NCBI RefSeq assembly: GCF_000317615.1
Contig: NC_019780.1
Location: 3,698,722 to 3,762,721, forward strand
Direction of reading: 5' to 3'
Source: Dactylococcopsis salina PCC 8305
Lineage (GTDB): Bacteria; Cyanobacteriota; Cyanobacteriia; Cyanobacteriales; Rubidibacteraceae
DNA: 64,000 bases
Numbering within the stretch: the stretch's first letter is position 1; each line of letters begins with the position of its first letter. Of this stretch, positions 9,870 through 18,779 are shown one piece after another. A program made the translations under genes and the position numbers. The notes beneath the pieces were generated by a model that was not told the DNA's origin, made no database searches, and worked only from the letters and a program-made list of their open reading frames with translations.

Positions 9870-11252
9870 CTAAGTGCTAGGTTCTCTGGGAGTGATTTGT
9901 AGTTTTGGCATATTGACGATTTCTTCATAGAGACGTTGGGCGGCGATCGAGTTGGCTTCGGAAGTGAGGTGAATGGGATCAGTAAAAGCCTGATTAGAGA
10001 AATCAGAATAAATGGGATAAAGATTCACGCTATTGACGTTGTTAGGAAAAGTTTGTTGAAGTTGGGCGTTGGCTTTTCTCAGTTCCGTGTAGGCGTTTTG
10101 CACTTCTTGGATATAATCAGTTCCCAGTTCATTGATAATTTCTTGTTCCTGTCGAGGAAGATTCTCTAAATCGCGTCCAGTAATTTCAGGTTGAACGGCG
10201 CTAATGAGGGGAACACCCGCACCGGCGGCAAGACGTACCATTTGAATGCTATTTTGGCGATACCGTTCCACTCGTTCTACTAATTCGCTGGGTTGTTGGG
10301 GAAGATAATTGGCTAAAGGTTCGCTGGGATTTTGATCAAGAACAAGGGTGCTTTGGGTAGTGGGAATGGGAGGAGTTTCCATCCATGCAGTAGCAATTTG
10401 GACTAAATCGCTTTTTTGCGCCCAATTGTTGAGGGGTTTACGCAAATAATCGCGAAAATGTTGAGGGGCATCACTGAGATAAGTGTCAATGAGGGGGAGA
10501 TCGGCGAAGGATTGTTCGCTATTCAACATTAAGTCTTTGTAACCGCCGATGACGATAATTAAATCAGGATCATAGGGGAGAATTTCAAGGGCGAGTTGGG
10601 CGAGTTGATTGCCAGAAGCGTAACCTGGAATGGCGGCGTTGATGACTTGATAGTTTCCTTCTCGCAAACGAGGGATTTTTTGTAGGAGTCGCACGCGATC
10701 GGATTGGAAGTAGGGAAGAACTTCTGGCTGATATTGATTGGGTTGGTTGCGCTGTTGGGCGACTCGATCGTTGAGGAGAGGTTCAAGTTTAGCGGCGATC
10801 GTGCTTTGATTGCTATCGGTGCGATAACCAAACGCACTTGATCCACCCATGATAAAAACACGAATTTCATCACTAGGCTTATTTTGAGGGATCGAAACTT
10901 CTTCTCTTAATCCTTGTTCGTTAATGCGCCAAAATTGACTTTCTTGGTTCGGAACTAATTGATATCCTAAAACGGGGTTTCGTTCAATTTTTAATTTTCC
11001 CCCTTCGGGTAAGCCCTGAATGGGTTTGTTATTGGTCAAAAACTCTAATTGATAGGCTTGAGAGAGAGGGGAGTTATCTTGTTCACTGGCTAAACGGGGC
11101 GGTTTTCCTGTAAAACTAAAAAAGAGCCGAGCGGATACTTCTAAAATAATCAATAATAAGGGAAAGGAAAGAAGAATCCACAGGGGAGATAAACCTTTCT
11201 TGGGCTTTTTCTTACCAGTACGGAGTTTTTGACGAGAAGGGGATTTAAACAT
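9870..11252 (-). CDS. SGNH/GDSL hydrolase family membrane-anchored protein
   Basis: 460 aa with the start at MFKSPSRQK. The basic N-terminus is followed by one membrane segment (about residues 22-40), so the catalytic part is probably outside the cytoplasmic membrane. SGNH blocks are visible: MGGSSAFGY (block I serine), VIGGYKD, and the C-terminal D-x-x-H in DPIHLTSEAN. Such proteins are esterases or acyl-modifying enzymes of cell-surface polymers; the substrate is unknown. An upstream in-frame start at 11354 would overlap the DUF3153 gene by 88 bp and is rejected. Confidence 0.78.
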   Translation of the reverse strand: MFKSPSRQKLRTGKKKPKKGLSPLWILLSFPLLLIILEVSARLFFSFTGKPPRLASEQDNSPLSQAYQLEFLTNNKPIQGLPEGGKLKIERNPVLGYQLVPNQESQFWRINEQGLREEVSIPQNKPSDEIRVFIMGGSSAFGYRTDSNQSTIAAKLEPLLNDRVAQQRNQPNQYQPEVLPYFQSDRVRLLQKIPRLREGNYQVINAAIPGYASGNQLAQLALEILPYDPDLIIVIGGYKDLMLNSEQSFADLPLIDTYLSDAPQHFRDYLRKPLNNWAQKSDLVQIATAWMETPPIPTTQSTLVLDQNPSEPLANYLPQQPSELVERVERYRQNSIQMVRLAAGAGVPLISAVQPEITGRDLENLPRQEQEIINELGTDYIQEVQNAYTELRKANAQLQQTFPNNVNSVNLYPIYSDFSNQAFTDPIHLTSEANSIAAQRLYEEIVNMPKLQITPREPST

Positions 11253-11266
11253 ACTGAAACCATAAA

Positions 11267-12010
11267 TTAGGAATCTGATTGGGCACAAGGGGAGTGAGGA
11301 TATTTGAATCGCAAACCGATATAAACTATAGCAACGATCGCGCTTGCACCCCAACCCAATGGTTCGACTGACCAGAAGACGACTGCTATTTCATTGTTTT
11401 CTCCTGGTTGTAAATACCATATCGTTTCTTTGTCCATTTGTTTCAGGAAAGATTGATCCGTTGAGTCGGGAGTAATGATTTTGGGATTTTGAGGCGTTTT
11501 CAGACGAAATTTTAAGTCTAAGAGAGAATTTGTACCAGTTATCTGAGAGTTTTTGCTTTTAATTGTCCCTAATGCGGTTAAATCAACGTTAAGTTTAAGT
11601 TGAGTGCGCTGAAAGAGTAGAAAGTTTTTCTGTTGGGTGGTTAGTTGTGATTTCAGTCGCACTAATTCGCTAGGGGGTTGGGTGTTGGTGTTGGGATTAA
11701 AAAATTGATTAAACTTGGTTTCTAACTGTTGGATGTTGGCGAAGGGAATGGTTAATTGTACAGATTGCGGAGAGAGTCGTTTGGTTTCTCCTCCGAGTTG
11801 TTTCGATCGATTTTGCAAACTTCCTAACCAGTCTTCAATATCGGCTTGACTAAAGCTAGTTAATTGTTCTCCTAGTTCAATCTGTTGAATGATTTTCCCT
11901 CGATGTAAGCCAGTAATATCAATTCCCACATCATAATTAACGCAACTGGTGAGAAGAAAAGGGATAATAAGGAGAAAGAAGCGTTTCCAAAAAAAGTTAA
12001 TCATATTCAT
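11267..12010 (-). CDS. DUF3153 family lipoprotein
   Basis: 247 aa. The N-terminal signal peptide has a basic start, a hydrophobic core and the lipobox LLTSC at about residue 22, so it is probably anchored to the membrane by a lipidated cysteine. A second hydrophobic segment near the C-terminus (GWGASAIVAIVYIGL) may span the membrane. The middle matches the cyanobacterial DUF3153 family as I remember it; its function is unknown. It is 14 bp upstream of the SGNH hydrolase, and the two are probably co-transcribed. Confidence 0.75.
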   Translation of the reverse strand: MNMINFFWKRFFLLIIPFLLTSCVNYDVGIDITGLHRGKIIQQIELGEQLTSFSQADIEDWLGSLQNRSKQLGGETKRLSPQSVQLTIPFANIQQLETKFNQFFNPNTNTQPPSELVRLKSQLTTQQKNFLLFQRTQLKLNVDLTALGTIKSKNSQITGTNSLLDLKFRLKTPQNPKIITPDSTDQSFLKQMDKETIWYLQPGENNEIAVVFWSVEPLGWGASAIVAIVYIGLRFKYPHSPCAQSDS

Positions 12011-12019
12011 GGGTTTTCA

Positions 12020-14004
12020 CTAAGCAAATCGATCTTCGGTATAGGCTTTAATCGGTTTAGGTTTGACGTTATCCCAAGGATAGCGAGGTTGGAGTTGATT
12101 GAGGGGAAAGCTAGAAAGTCTTTGTTCAATGTGAGTTTTTTCCTGATCACTTAATCCAAACCATTCATAAACAGTGTGATCAATTTTATCCAACACGGCG
12201 AAAAAGTCGGCTTCCACTTGCTGCAAGTGAAGCGAACGCTGTTGATATTCTGCCATGAGTTGGGGATAATTTTGAGGGATGAGAAGTTTTTGGATCACTT
12301 TTCTGGAAATACTGCTGTTTTCTTCCGCGTTGAGGGTGAGAAGTTTATAAACTAATGTGGCGAGATCAGCGTCAGCAACTTCTAAATAAAAGGAGTCAGT
12401 TTCGATGCGATTCCCATTGAGAGTTAAATGTTGCGGGGTGACTGCTTCAGGAGTCCATTGAGAAAAGTTTAATCCTAAAGCGCGATCGGAAAACTATTTA
12501 AGTTATGAACGTGAATCAACGGGGGTTGATTTTTCGGTTGATAACGCAAAAAAGCCCAAGTTAGTTGAAAGTGACTAATAAAGGCGGCGAAGGGATTTAA
12601 ATCAAAGCCCCAAACGGTCTGTTTTAAGTCTTCTAAAACTTCGTTCTGATCTAATCCGCGTTGTTTTGCATCTTCTAAACAACGATGAACATAACGCACT
12701 AAAAATGAACCACTCCCACAAGCTGGATCAATTATTCTTCCAGGTTAGTGACTGAATACAGTTTGATCTAGTAACCAATTAACGATCGAGGCTGGGGTAT
12801 AAAATTCTCCTAATTGTTTCCGTTTTGCTGGGGGTAAAAATGATTGATAAATATCTCCTAAAATTTCTTCTGATAATCCTGAAAAGTCATAAGCATTCAA
12901 CCGCAAAATTAACCTTTGTAAGGGCGGATTAATGTTTTCATGGGTTTGATATAGCCAATCAAATAGATTTCTGGCAAAGGGTTCTTGATAAATTTTTCCT
13001 AAGTCTTCTCCCACTAAACGCACTAAGGCGCTGGCATCTCCTGTTAAATTCTCGACAAATTCTGCCCAATCTTTTAAGCCGCCATTGGATAAACGCCGTT
13101 TTTTTACTAGGTTTAAGTCTTCTAATAATCTTAAGAATAAAACTCGCGCAATTAAAACCGCAACTGAATCAGAAATAAAGGCTTCTTGAATCTTTTTTTT
13201 GGCTTGTTGATTGCTGTTTGTGTTGACTTCTCGACCATATTGTTCTTCAAATGTGGGGAGAATTTCATCGAAGATCGATCGCGCGAGTTGAAACTCATTT
13301 TTTAGTTTAATTAAAGCCCGTCTTTGGGATTCTCCAGTTCCCACTAAGTTTCGTTTGATTTCTGCTTCTTGTTGATGATAGTCTTGATATTGAGCAAAGA
13401 GGAGTTTTAACGCTCGATCGCTACTTTCATTTAACTCCGCAAAGCTCGATCGTAAATCTTTCTTCAACTGTTCTAAGGTGGTGTTATCATCGAGTTTGAG
13501 ATAACTATAAGCAATTTCTCCTGTTAAAAATATCTCCCATTGTCGAGAGTGTTTCGCTTGTCGATGGGATAAAAAATAAAGGGTTTCTCTGAGATGATCA
13601 AGGTTAGTTGCTGATAAATCGATCGGCGCTTCTAACCCTTCTATCGTTTCTCCTGTTGGTAAAATGACCCACAAGTAGTTAGCGGTGAGAAAAACTAAAT
13701 AACGAGTTAATCCTTCGACATATTTTCGTTTTTCTGTCCAAAGTGTTTCCCGTCCAGTTTCTGTGGTCAAATAACGATCATCTTTTTTTAAGTCTCCTAC
13801 TACCCAAGGAATTTTTTCATCAGTAAGAAATTTAAAGTCTGGATACCCTCCTCCCGCTTTATCTTCTGTGACGACTTGATCTTTAGGATAGTCTAATAAA
13901 TTGACCCAAAAATCTCTTACGTCGGGATTATGCGATCGTTCTGGTCGTTCCCAATTTAAACTCAACCATCTTTTTAAGGGATTTTTTTGTTGATTTGGTT
14001 TCAT
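12020..14004 (-). pseudogene. Decayed type II restriction-modification N6-adenine methylase
   Basis: A single ancestral gene lies here in three parts. The 419-codon N-terminal part (12745-14004) ends in the methylase approach helix with KRKQLGEFYTPASI. It is stopped by one in-frame TAA at 12745-12747. After that stop the same frame continues through PGRIIDPACGSGSF, the SAM-binding motif I, to about 12490. There a deletion with a frame change joins it to the C-terminal tail, which runs open to 12020. The catalytic NPPY motif and target-recognition region are missing. The gene is therefore inactive by both nonsense and deletion. No cognate separate restriction gene is seen. Confidence 0.85.
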
Positions 14005-14030
14005 CTGAGATTTATCAATTGAGTAAACTG

Positions 14031-14389
14031 TATATTAGGCATACGTTTTTTATAAATTATTTTGCCCCCTAACCCCTAACTATATATTAGGCGTACGTTT
14101 TTTATAAATTATTTTGCCCCCTAACCCCTAACTATATATTAGGCATACGTTTTTTATAAATTATTTTGCCCCCTAACCCCTAACTATATATTAGGCGTAC
14201 GTTTTTTATAAATTATTTTGCCCCCTAACCCCTAACTATATATTAGGCGTACGTTTTTTATAAATTATTTTGCCCCCTAACCCCAACTATATATTAGGCG
14301 TACATTCTTTATAAATTATTTTGCCCCCTAACCCCAACTATATATTAGGCGTACATTCTTTATAAATTATTTTGCCCCCTAACCCCCAA
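14031..14389. repeat. Seven-copy 51-52 bp tandem repeat
   Basis: Units start at 14031, 14083, 14135, 14187, 14239, 14290 and 14341. Each carries TATATTAGGCGTACG, an AT-rich stretch with TTTATAAATTATTTT, and GCCCCCTAACCCC. Copies differ by only a few bases; the last three are one base shorter. There are no unique spacers, so it is not CRISPR. It fills the gap between the R-M pseudogene and the speA stop codon, where no gene is seen. Confidence 0.95.
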
Positions 14390-14442
14390 GTTTGGGGGAA
14401 TCAAGTGTAACACCACTTTTTGAAAATGGTATTAAGTCAATT

Positions 14443-16425
14443 TTAAGGCTCTTGATTAAGATAAGTGTAATTGCTTAAACTCCGTTCATAATTCTGTAAT
14501 AAGCGACGAGATTCTGGAAGAGAAATTAATTTTCTTTCTAATGCTTGTTCGGTGTGACGGCGGAGATTTTCTAATAATTCTTCTGCGGAATACTGGGTTT
14601 GTGCTAAAACTTCTGTAATGGTATCCCCGCGCACAAATTGTTCAATTTGATATCCTTTGGGATGAGTTTGAATATGGACGACGTTAGTATCCCCAAACAG
14701 GTTGTGTAAGTTTCCCATAATTTCTTGATACGCACCGACTAGAAACATTCCTAAATAATAGGGTTGTTTTTTTTCGAGAGGATGCAATTCTAAAAAGTCT
14801 TTCGGTTGTTGTCCTTTGGGGTTGATAAATTGACTAATTTTTCCGTCACTATCACAGGTTAAGTCAGCTAAAATACCACGTTTACTGGGTTGTTCATTGA
14901 GGCGGTGAATGGGCATAATGGGGAAAAGCTGCTCGATCGCCCAATGATCGGGAGCCGATTGAAAAACGGAGAGATTAATGTAATAAATTGAGGTTAAAAT
15001 GTTAGCAATCTCTTTCAGTTCGTCATTGATATTTTCTTGATGTTTAATGATTTCAAATAGTTTAGCACAACAAGCCCAGTAAAGTTGTTCTGCTCTGGCT
15101 CTTTCTTGTAAACTTAAATAACTAAAGTTAAATAAACTAATCGCTTCTTGCTTAAACTGAATCGCATCGTGGTAGGGTTCTTGATAGTTATTTTCGTTGA
15201 TTAGGGCGTAAGTTTCCCACAAATTTCGGATAATTAAATGTTCTTCTGCTTCAATAACGGGAGGCGGTGTGAGTGGGGGTTCATTACTTCCTAAAACGTC
15301 AAAAATTAAGACTCCTTGATGCGAGGCGATCGCGCGACCGCTTTCACTAACAATTGTGGGAACATTAATCTCTGCTTGGTCACAAGCCTCTTTAATTTCG
15401 GCAACAATATCGTTAGCATAGTTCTGCATATTGTAGTTTTTCGAGGCGTTATTTTTATTGGTTTTTGATCCATCATAATCAACGGCTAACCCGCCACCAA
15501 CATCGAGATAGTTTAAGTTACTACCGATGGCGGTTAATTCGACATAAATTTGGGCGGCTTCTCTAATTGCTTCTTTGATAACGCTAATGGAAGAAACTTG
15601 CGATCCAATATGAAAATGAAGGAGTTGTAAACTGTCTAATTGGTGATAAGATTTGAGAGTTTCTACTGCTTGTAATATTTGCCAGATGGTTAAGCCAAAT
15701 TTTGCTCGATCGCCCGTGGATGTTCCCCATCTTCCTGTTCCTTTAGTGCTTAATTTTGCTCGCACGCCAATCACGGGTTTAATCCCTAATTCGCTACTAA
15801 TTTCTTGAATAATTTGTAGTTCTTCTAGTTGTTCAACGACTAAAATGGTTTGATATCCTAATCGTCGAGATAATAAAGCGGTTTCGATGTATTCGCGATC
15901 TTTGTATCCGTTACAAATTAAAAGGGATTCTTCTTCTTCCTGTTTGCTAATTTGGATGGGATTTAAACTAGCTAAAGCGATCATCAATTCCGGTTTCGAT
16001 CCCACTTCTAATCCTAATTGATGGGGTTTCCCATGTTTAACTAATGCTTCTACTAAATGGCGATGTTGATTACATTTGATGGGAAAAACACCGCGATAAG
16101 TTCCTGGATAATTATAACGGGAAATGGCGCGATCGAAGCAAGCATATAAACGCTCTATGCGATCGGCTAAAATCTCTGGAAAACGGATTAAAACGGGGAG
16201 TCCAATGTTGCGTTTCCTCAATGCTTCTACTAATTCATATAAGTCTAATGATGTTCCTCGATCGCCTTGTGGGGAAACGGTAATATGTCCGGCGCGATTA
16301 ATGGAAAAATAGGGATCACCCCACCCTTCAATTTGATAGGTTTGTTCGCTATCTTCGATCGTCCATTTTTCGGGTGTAGAAGCTGCCAGATGATCCGTAT
16401 TTACTGAGGAAAACAACTGAGACAT
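14443..16425 (-). CDS. speA: Biosynthetic arginine decarboxylase
   Basis: 660 aa PLP enzyme of fold III converting arginine to agmatine, the first step of cyanobacterial polyamine synthesis. The PLP lysine lies in FPIKCNQHRHLVEAL near residue 115. The glycine-rich phosphate-binding stretch (YLDVGGGLAVDYDGS) and the C-terminal active-site region with LTCDSDGKI are also present. Length and ends agree with the SpeA family. A 940-bp region upstream holds two promoter-bearing repeat modules on the same strand, so the gene may have a long leader. Confidence 0.96.
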   Translation of the reverse strand: MSQLFSSVNTDHLAASTPEKWTIEDSEQTYQIEGWGDPYFSINRAGHITVSPQGDRGTSLDLYELVEALRKRNIGLPVLIRFPEILADRIERLYACFDRAISRYNYPGTYRGVFPIKCNQHRHLVEALVKHGKPHQLGLEVGSKPELMIALASLNPIQISKQEEEESLLICNGYKDREYIETALLSRRLGYQTILVVEQLEELQIIQEISSELGIKPVIGVRAKLSTKGTGRWGTSTGDRAKFGLTIWQILQAVETLKSYHQLDSLQLLHFHIGSQVSSISVIKEAIREAAQIYVELTAIGSNLNYLDVGGGLAVDYDGSKTNKNNASKNYNMQNYANDIVAEIKEACDQAEINVPTIVSESGRAIASHQGVLIFDVLGSNEPPLTPPPVIEAEEHLIIRNLWETYALINENNYQEPYHDAIQFKQEAISLFNFSYLSLQERARAEQLYWACCAKLFEIIKHQENINDELKEIANILTSIYYINLSVFQSAPDHWAIEQLFPIMPIHRLNEQPSKRGILADLTCDSDGKISQFINPKGQQPKDFLELHPLEKKQPYYLGMFLVGAYQEIMGNLHNLFGDTNVVHIQTHPKGYQIEQFVRGDTITEVLAQTQYSAEELLENLRRHTEQALERKLISLPESRRLLQNYERSLSNYTYLNQEP

Positions 16426-16502
16426 AAGAATTAAGATAATGTTTTTTTAATGATTAACGATTCTTATTTTAGAAGAAAAATTCTGTGTGAAAGCTATTTA
16501 TT

Positions 16503-16710
16503 GTTAGGCAAAAGGCAAGAGGCAAAAGGCAAGTTGCCTTAGGCAAAAGGCAAAAGGCAAAAGGCAAGAGGGTTGATTGAGCGGTAGGAGGGGAAGGTTT
16601 TGATGCAAGGTGCGTGACGATTGAACAATCAATGAAATTGCATTTTTACCTGAACTTAATCTCCTCAAATCCCTATTTGGTAAAACTTGCAGCTTCCCAA
16701 CAGCAAACCC
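16503..16710 (-). repeat. Truncated dispersed element related to 33057-33287
   Basis: On the minus strand it starts with GGGTTTGCTG, then carries a block shared with the element at 33057-33287 (GGATTTGAGG, TTCAGGTAAAAATGCAA, CATTGATTGTTCAATC, CACGCACCTTGCATCAAAAC). It ends in TTTTGCC / CTTGCCT heptamers. The far terminal repeat (TTTTTCAGCAACCC) is missing. It lies between the speA start and the first leader module. Confidence 0.75.
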
Positions 16711-16720
16711 TAACTTAAAT

Positions 16721-16921
16721 AAAATTTTTCAGGTCAGATGTTTGTCCACCCAGTGAAGCAAAACTTTGGACTCCCAAGCGAAACCCTGAAAAAAATTTTT
16801 TTGAACTGCTTTTTACTTTTTAAAAGTTTGATTCGGAGTAGGAAGATTTCGCTTTCTGTTCGTTTCTTATTATAGCACACCTTCTTTCGAGAGGACAAGT
16901 CATTGAGAAGCTCGATCGAAT
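16721..16921 (-). repeat. Leader/sRNA-like module, copy A (upstream of speA)
   Basis: About 200 bp, roughly 90 percent identical to 17115-17316 in the same orientation. Read on the minus strand it contains a promoter (TTGTCC, 18 bp, TATAAT) near its start. A leader follows with AAAAGCAGTTCAAAAAA, GGGTTTCGCTTGGGAGTCC and a TGAAAAATTTT tail. No convincing coding sequence is present. It points toward speA, about 300 bp away. It could be a duplicated 5' leader or a small-RNA gene. Confidence 0.6.
16869..16898 (-). promoter_or_regulatory. Sigma70-type promoter in module A
   Basis: Minus-strand TTGTCC (16893-16898) and a perfect TATAAT (16869-16874) separated by 18 bp. The pair is conserved in the second module as TTGTCT and TAGAAT with the same spacing, which supports function. 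Confidence 0.6.
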
Positions 16922-17114
16922 CTTTGAGCGATGGGGAGTGGGACTTCTGAGGAAACGTCTCTAAGAGGTGAGTTTTTACAAAGAGCGTGTGGAACGCTTC
17001 CGTGACACTCACTCCAACGGTTTTTCCTTCCTTATATTCCCTAGCATGGCAACGCGATTAGGGTTAAACCCAATCCCTTCCGAGGTTCAGCTTGATTCTG
17101 GAAAGATTGTTAAT

Positions 17115-17316
17115 AAAATTTTTCAGGCTGAATGTTTGTCCACCCAGTAAAGCAAAACTCTGGACTCCCAAGCGAAACCCTGAGAAAAAATTTTTTGAAC
17201 TGCTTTTTACTTTTGAAAAGTTTTTATTCGGAGTAGGAAGATTTCGCTTTCTGTTCACTTCCTATTCTAGCACACCTTCTTTTGAGAAGACAAGTCATTG
17301 AGAAGCTCGATCGAAT
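17115..17316 (-). repeat. Leader/sRNA-like module, copy B
   Basis: Second copy of the approximately 200-bp module. The AT-rich tail, the GGGTTTCGCTTGGGAGTCC block and the promoter boxes are conserved; scattered substitutions separate the copies. It lies just beyond the hairpin that follows rpmF, so its transcript would be independent of rpmF. The 193 bp between the modules contain no recognisable gene. Confidence 0.6.
17264..17293 (-). promoter_or_regulatory. Sigma70-type promoter in module B
   Basis: Minus-strand TTGTCT (17288-17293), 18-bp spacer, TAGAAT (17264-17269). It corresponds base for base in position to the promoter in module A. Confidence 0.55.
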
Positions 17317-17325
17317 TGGTTGGGA

Positions 17326-17351
17326 TCGAGGTGAAGCGTGTTTCACCTCGA
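17326..17351 (-). terminator. Hairpin downstream of rpmF
   Basis: Arms TCGAGGTGAA and TTCACCTCGA around a short loop, 13 bp beyond the rpmF stop codon. There is no T-run, so it may act as an RNA 3'-end stabiliser or a weak terminator. Confidence 0.5.
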
Positions 17352-17363
17352 CAAAGATCACGA

Positions 17364-17537
17364 TTATTCTTCGTCGTCTTCATCCTCGTTTTCAGGATAG
17401 ACGAAGGTAGAACGACCACTCAACACTGATTTTCCGAGAGAGAGTGCTTTTTGCGCTTCAAAGGAGGCTTTTCTTTTCCAGAGTGATTTGTGGGTGCGCT
17501 TTTTTGCTTTTGAGCGTTTTTTCTTGGGAACTGCCAT
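17364..17537 (-). CDS. rpmF: 50S ribosomal protein L32
   Basis: 57 aa. It starts [18 protein letters not shown], the family signature, and ends in an acidic tail (ENEDEDDEE) seen in cyanobacterial L32. It is a small basic protein near the exit tunnel of the large subunit. Like many cyanobacterial L32 proteins it lacks the zinc-binding cysteines. A hairpin follows on the same strand. Confidence 0.95.
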   Translation of the reverse strand: MAVPKKKRSKAKKRTHKSLWKRKASFEAQKALSLGKSVLSGRSTFVYPENEDEDDEE

Positions 17538-17590
17538 AATAGAATCAGTAAGAACGAATTATATTTTTACAACCTTTCTATTATAGTTGA

Positions 17591-18043
17591 TCAGGTGGCT
17601 TGCTGTCGGATGTAACTACGGACACGCATGAGCATTTTACCAAGTTGGTTTTGTCCGCTACCGTCTTTCCCACATCCCCAATAATAATCTTTGGGGGAGT
17701 TTTCAATTAACGATTCCTCTCCTGTCTCTAGTAAAACCCTTTGAATGTCGGGGTGAGTTAAAAATTTAGTTAATACCGCCGTCCACATCACTTCCTGTTT
17801 AGCGGTGTTCCAGTCCACACGAATTGTGCGAGCGCGATCGCGTCCAATGCTTGCGGCTTGTTCGGGGGTTTCTGCTTGGCGAATCACTTCCATTAAGGGT
17901 TGATCAGGTGTTCCTAACAATTTATGTGCTTGATAATAATGTTCAACAGTTTGCCATGGGATGCGATTAATGGTGATCGGATGAGGAGAAAAGTTAGAAA
18001 AGCAACCATAGGGTTGATCGGCTTTATAAAAATAAATCGCCAT
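17591..18043 (-). CDS. NADAR family protein (YbiA-like)
   Basis: 150 aa. The opening FYKADQPYGCFSNFSPHP and the segments WQTVEHYYQAHK and KDYYWGCG are hallmarks of the NADAR/YbiA fold. Characterised members are N-glycosidases acting on damaged riboflavin intermediates or on ADP-ribosylated substrates. Which activity applies here cannot be told from the sequence. It is on the same strand as rpmF, 53 bp upstream, but there is no functional link to that gene. Confidence 0.88.
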   Translation of the reverse strand: MAIYFYKADQPYGCFSNFSPHPITINRIPWQTVEHYYQAHKLLGTPDQPLMEVIRQAETPEQAASIGRDRARTIRVDWNTAKQEVMWTAVLTKFLTHPDIQRVLLETGEESLIENSPKDYYWGCGKDGSGQNQLGKMLMRVRSYIRQQAT

Positions 18044-18177
18044 AGGATCAAGAGGAGAGAGGAAGAGAAAAAAAATCGACTTTTACTCGCTCTCCATTGT
18101 TAATTGTCTGTTGTGAATTGTCAAGATGAGAACTTGGTACAATTAGGGGGATTACTATTAGTAGGAAGGAGAAGAGA

Positions 18178-18765
18178 ATGAGTAAAAAGACGCAGTTATT
18201 AAATCAACTCGCGGGAAAAAATAGAGGATTATTAGCGAGTGAAGGAGACAAGGTAAATATTTTAAGTGCGATCGCGGAATTGGAAGCAGAAAATCGGACA
18301 CCGAATCCGATCGAACGAACGGAATTACTAGGAGGAAATTGGCGACTTCTTTATACAACCAGTAAAGATTTACTCAGCTTTGATCGATTTCCAATTTTAC
18401 AAACGGGACAAATTTATCAATGTATAATTCCCGAAAAAAGTAAAGTTTATAATCTCGCAGAAGTGGTGGGAATTCCGTTTCTAGAAGTGATTGTTTCGGT
18501 GGTTGCAGAATTTACGCCTGTATCAGAAAAACGAGTCAATGTTAACTTTAAGCGATCGATTGTGGGGTTACAAAAACTCCTGGGATACAAAAGTCCTGAT
18601 GCTTATATTGAAGAAGTGGAGAAGGGGAAGAAATTTCCGCCGTTAGATTTTCCGATCGAGCGTAATTCTGATCAAAAAGCATGGTTAGAAATCACTTATC
18701 TAGATGAAGACTTAAGAATTTCCAGAGGAAATCGAGGCAGTGTTTTTGTTTTAAGCAAAGTGTAG
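18178..18765 (+). CDS. PAP/fibrillin family protein (plastid lipid-associated)
   Basis: 195 aa lipocalin-like protein. The motif LLGGNWRLLYTTSKDLLSF near residue 52 is typical of fibrillins. These proteins associate with thylakoid membranes or plastoglobule-like lipid bodies and are linked to photoprotection. A Shine-Dalgarno (AGGAAGGAGAAG) precedes the ATG. It is followed after 14 bp by the PD-(D/E)XK nuclease gene, so the two may be co-transcribed. No transmembrane segment is evident. Confidence 0.88.
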   Translation: MSKKTQLLNQLAGKNRGLLASEGDKVNILSAIAELEAENRTPNPIERTELLGGNWRLLYTTSKDLLSFDRFPILQTGQIYQCIIPEKSKVYNLAEVVGIPFLEVIVSVVAEFTPVSEKRVNVNFKRSIVGLQKLLGYKSPDAYIEEVEKGKKFPPLDFPIERNSDQKAWLEITYLDEDLRISRGNRGSVFVLSKV

Positions 18766-18779
18766 AGAGAGAAGAAACA

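Noticed and set aside
14031-14389. CRISPR array
   Set aside because: Units are contiguous near-identical copies with no unique spacers, and there are no cas genes.
16734-17012. 92-codon minus-strand frame across leader module A
   Set aside because: Half of it comes from the repeated non-coding module and its composition is AT-driven. The corresponding frame in module B is not conserved.
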